This document shows, in pieces, positions 39,465 through 41,710 of a DNA stretch of 41,710 nucleotides; the first letter of the stretch is position 1, and each line of letters begins with the position of its first letter. This DNA is from a virus, in the IMG/VR virus record IMGVR_UViG_3300009512_000024, positions 1 through 41,710 of that record; one strand, 5' to 3'. The notes beneath the pieces are model-generated. The model made no database searches. It saw nothing but the letters and a program-made list of their open reading frames with translations, and was not told where the DNA came from. A program made the position numbers and the translations under genes.

Positions 39465-41710
39465 TTAGCATGGATCTTGTTGTAATTTAATTGTTATTGT
39501 GTAACCTTTAGGTTCTGTTGTAGTAGCTGACAATGCTTTGACAGATAATGTATCTCCACCAGTCACCTGAGTAGATCCTATTATTGAAAATGTTGGATTA
39601 ACCTCAGCTCGCTGAGCTGTATGCTGGTAAGTAAAGGTGCTCAAAACATTAGAGTAATTTTGCGCATCCCTTATTAATACTTGATAATTAACATTCGCGT
39701 TCTCGGTAGCAGCTCCATAAGCTGCAGTGATTTGACAAACATACCAATCCTGTAGATCTATAGGTATTGTAATAAATGCGTCTTCCCAATCATTACCATT
39801 AGCTAAATAAGTAGTAATAGGTGTATTTGCAGGAATAGCATTAATTCCAATAAGTTCATATGATGTAGCTCCTGTTGGACCTTGTGGTCCTTGTGGACCT
39901 GGTGTTGTTGATGTTGGTCCTTGTGGTCCTTGGTTACCTGTTGGTCCTTGTGGACCTTGCGGCCCTGGATTTACTGATGCATTACCCTGTGGTCCTTGTG
40001 GTCCTTGTGGACCTTGAATACCTGGTCCTTGTGGTCCTTGTGGACCTGGTGTTGTTGATGTTGGTCCTTGTGGTCCTTGTACACCATCTGGTCCTTGTGG
40101 TCCTTGTGGACCTGGTGTTGTTGATGTTGGTCCTTGTGGTCCTTGTACACCATCTGGTCCTTGTGGTCCTTGTACACCATCTGGTCCTTGTGGTCCTTGT
40201 GGACCTGGTGTTGTTGATGTTGGTCCTTGTGGACCTTGTACACCTTCATCACCATATGCAGTAAAACTAACAGTGAACATTGTAGCATTTGGAAAATTAT
40301 TGGTATCTGTAAATACTGTTCCAAGCTGAACCGCATAAACATTAGTTGCAGCAGCAAAGGATATATTAGTTACTAATCCATTTACAAGGTAAGTATTTCC
40401 ATCTGCTGATATTGAAAGTGCACCAAACCCTGTTGTAGTTTTACCTGTATCATTCCATGAATCAATCCAGTTTGTTTGATCTCCAGAGTTTGCAGAAGTT
40501 TTACTAAGGTATAGTGTTTCAACACCACCTCCTGTATTGTCATAGTAAAATAAACCAGATCCAGGTGATACTGTTGCTGCAACAGATTTCCATTCTGGGA
40601 AGTTATTTGGACCTTGTGGACCTTGTGGTCCTTGGATACCATCAGGTCCTTGTGGACCTTGTGGTCCTTGTATACCGTCTACTCCTTGTGGTCCTTGTGG
40701 TCCTTGGATACCTGGACCTTGTGGTCCCTGTGGTCCTTGTATACCATCTACACCTTGTGGTCCTTGTGGACCTTGAATACCATCAACACCTTGTGGACCT
40801 TGTGGTCCTTGTATACCGTCTACTCCTTGTGGTCCTTGTGGTCCTTGTATACCGTCTACACCTTGAGGTCCTTGTGGTCCTTGTATACCGTCTACACCTT
40901 GTGGACCTTGTGGTCCTTGTACACCTATTGGTCCTTGTGGGCCTTGTGGGCCTTGAATACCAGTTATTCCACCTGGAACAAATAAAATATTTACATCATC
41001 ACCACTACCAAATATTGTTCCTTGAGGATTACTAATTGTATATGTCCAATAAGTACTATTATCAGTACTAGCAGTAACAAACGCTGTAAATATGTTTGAA
41101 TCAGTTCCATCAGATGGTCTAATATAAATTATACCTGTAGAATTAGTCTGTGGGAATGAATCTAACCATTCCTCCATATTTGTTCCTAAGCGATTGGTAT
41201 CATGAATAGAAATGCTAGCTATAGATCCTACAGTTGCATTATCAAATGATACTTTACCATTCCCAGGATCTCCTGATGTTGATACTGAAAAATCATAAGG
41301 TACACCACCAGTTTCACCTTGAGCACCAGTATTACCTTGTGGTCCTTGTGGTCCTTGTATACCATCAACACCTTGTGGTCCTTGTGGACCTTGTATACCA
41401 TCAACACCTTGTGGTCCTTGTGGACCTTGAATACCGTCTACACCTTGTGGACCTTGTGGACCCTGTACACCATCAACACCTTGTGGTCCTTGTGGACCTT
41501 GAATACCATCAACACCTTGTGGTCCTTGTGGTCCTTGTATACCGTCTATACCTTGTGGTCCTTGTGGTCCTTGTACACCAATCAAACCTTGTGGTCCTTG
41601 TGGACCTTGTATACCTATTGGTCCTTGTGGACCTTGTACTCCAATTAAACCTTGTGGTCCTTGTGGACCTTGAATACCATCAACACCTTGTGGTCCTTGT
41701 GGACCTTGTA
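39465..41710 (-). CDS. Collagen-like fibre protein with duplicated globular domains (5' end outside window)
   Basis: The frame stays open to position 41710, so the true start lies beyond the window; a TTG at 41583-41585 is only an internal codon. Three Gly-X-Y blocks, mostly [12 protein letters not shown] repeats, are separated by two related globular domains and end in a C-terminal domain. Domain 1 (about 41300-40976) has [10 protein letters not shown] and [18 protein letters not shown]. Domain 2 (about 40606-40250) has [10 protein letters not shown] and [18 protein letters not shown], so it is a diverged duplicate. The C-terminal domain (39868-39465) ends with [12 protein letters not shown]. 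Collagen-like triple helices make rigid trimeric fibres on phages, with globular domains as spacers or binding sites. It is followed by the LamG-like gene. Repeat number may vary by recombination. Confidence 0.85.
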   Translation of the reverse strand, partial: QGPQGPQGVDGIQGPQGPQGLIGVQGPQGPIGIQGPQGPQGLIGVQGPQGPQGIDGIQGPQGPQGVDGIQGPQGPQGVDGVQGPQGPQGVDGIQGPQGPQGVDGIQGPQGPQGVDGIQGPQGPQGNTGAQGETGGVPYDFSVSTSGDPGNGKVSFDNATVGSIASISIHDTNRLGTNMEEWLDSFPQTNSTGIIYIRPSDGTDSNIFTAFVTASTDNSTYWTYTISNPQGTIFGSGDDVNILFVPGGITGIQGPQGPQGPIGVQGPQGPQGVDGIQGPQGPQGVDGIQGPQGPQGVDGIQGPQGPQGVDGIQGPQGPQGVDGIQGPQGPQGPGIQGPQGPQGVDGIQGPQGPQGPDGIQGPQGPQGPNNFPEWKSVAATVSPGSGLFYYDNTGGGVETLYLSKTSANSGDQTNWIDSWNDTGKTTTGFGALSISADGNTYLVNGLVTNISFAAATNVYAVQLGTVFTDTNNFPNATMFTVSFTAYGDEGVQGPQGPTSTTPGPQGPQGPDGVQGPQGPDGVQGPQGPTSTTPGPQGPQGPDGVQGPQGPTSTTPGPQGPQGPGIQGPQGPQGPQGNASVNPGPQGPQGPTGNQGPQGPTSTTPGPQGPQGPTGATSYELIGINAIPANTPITTYLANGNDWEDAFITIPIDLQDWYVCQITAAYGAATENANVNYQVLIRDAQNYSNVLSTFTYQHTAQRAEVNPTFSIIGSTQVTGGDTLSVKALSATTTEPKGYTITIKLQQDPC
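39868..40250 (-). repeat. Collagen-coding repeat block C ([10 protein letters not shown] type)
   Basis: Gly-X-Y coding DNA in which [14 protein letters not shown] recurs. On the plus strand the segment GGTGTTGTTGATG begins near 39901, 40048, 40114 and 40207, an irregular tandem arrangement. It differs from the other two blocks in its Thr/Ser-Thr-Thr-Pro interruptions. Confidence 0.8.
40607..40975 (-). repeat. Collagen-coding repeat block B ([12 protein letters not shown] type)
   Basis: Near-perfect 36-base units coding [12 protein letters not shown], with minor synonymous changes. It links globular domain 1 to domain 2. Units vary between GVDG, GPDG and GPIG at the third triplet. Confidence 0.85.
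41300..41710 (-). repeat. Collagen-coding repeat block A, running off the window
   Basis: The same 36-base type of unit as block B, with GLIGVQ and GPIGIQ variants near 41580-41660 and a [11 protein letters not shown] end before domain 1. The block continues beyond 41710, so its full length is unknown. Confidence 0.85.

Noticed and set aside
41583-41585. TTG as start of the collagen-like gene
   Set aside because: The Gly-X-Y frame continues without a stop upstream to the window edge, so the TTG is internal and the gene is 5'-partial.
39875-41648. Several long plus-strand and off-frame open readings across the collagen region
   Set aside because: They encode monotonous LVVLVDLV or TLWSLWTL repeats, mirror images of the Gly-Pro-Gln codons. 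They are frame shadows of the collagen-like gene.
39868-41710. Regular repeats considered as a CRISPR array
   Set aside because: The units are in-frame multiples of three that code Gly-X-Y with no unique spacers. They are protein repeats.
1-41710. tRNA genes, integrase or attachment sites
   Set aside because: No cloverleaf-like segment, integrase-like protein or flanking direct repeat was seen. The content fits the late region of a virulent phage.

Overview
This window reads as part of the virion-structure region of a T4-like, contractile-tailed bacteriophage. All 31 credible genes lie on the minus strand, tightly packed, often with ATGA or TAATG overlaps, so transcription runs from high to low coordinates. 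No tRNA, rRNA, insertion sequence or CRISPR array is visible, and no stretch over 300 bases lacks a gene. The T4-like assignment rests on recognisable baseplate parts: a LysM wedge protein (gp53-like), a self-capped spike (gp5-like), a GPW/gp25 protein and a baseplate-J protein (gp6-like). Candidate gp27-like, gp7-like and neck (gp13-like) proteins add to this. The DNA is very AT-rich, and almost no start codon has a Shine-Dalgarno sequence; most follow A-rich tracts instead. That pattern fits a Bacteroidota host (inference). Low-complexity collagen-like fibres and the virion gene types suggest an aquatic, flavobacterial-type host, but this is not proven.

Layout in transcription order. (1) 41710-38339: a collagen-like fibre gene, cut by the window edge, and a LamG-like adhesin. 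(2) 38290-36055: five small proteins of unknown function. (3) 36028-29179: the baseplate hub and spike block, with a 606-aa structural protein, gp53-like, gp27-like hub, a 480-aa tube-fold candidate, gp5-like spike and a 199-aa protein. (4) 29070-26597: two non-structural proteins inside the late block, a four-domain S1-like RNA-binding protein and an amidoligase-like enzyme with a C-terminal beta-helix. (5) 26590-19781: neck-like protein, gp25-like, gp6-like, an 89-aa protein and a gp7-like giant. (6) 19791-1706: peripheral baseplate and fibre proteins, including three giants of 705, 1293 and 1559 aa, a collagen-bearing fibre, a membrane-anchored spanin-like candidate and a tube-fold protein. 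(7) 1680-1: a small glycine-rich protein, a RuvC-like resolvase, a GroES-like co-chaperonin and the start of a possible gp32-like protein.

A recurrent AT motif (AATATATAATAAA and close variants) sits 9-27 bases upstream of seven gene starts, plus one intragenic and one distant copy. It is the best candidate for this phage's late promoter. The genes together would build the neck, baseplate, spike and receptor-binding fibres. The co-chaperonin would help fold virion proteins, the resolvase would clear DNA branches before packaging, and the S1-like protein could redirect host translation. The amidoligase's target is unknown and is the most intriguing open question here.
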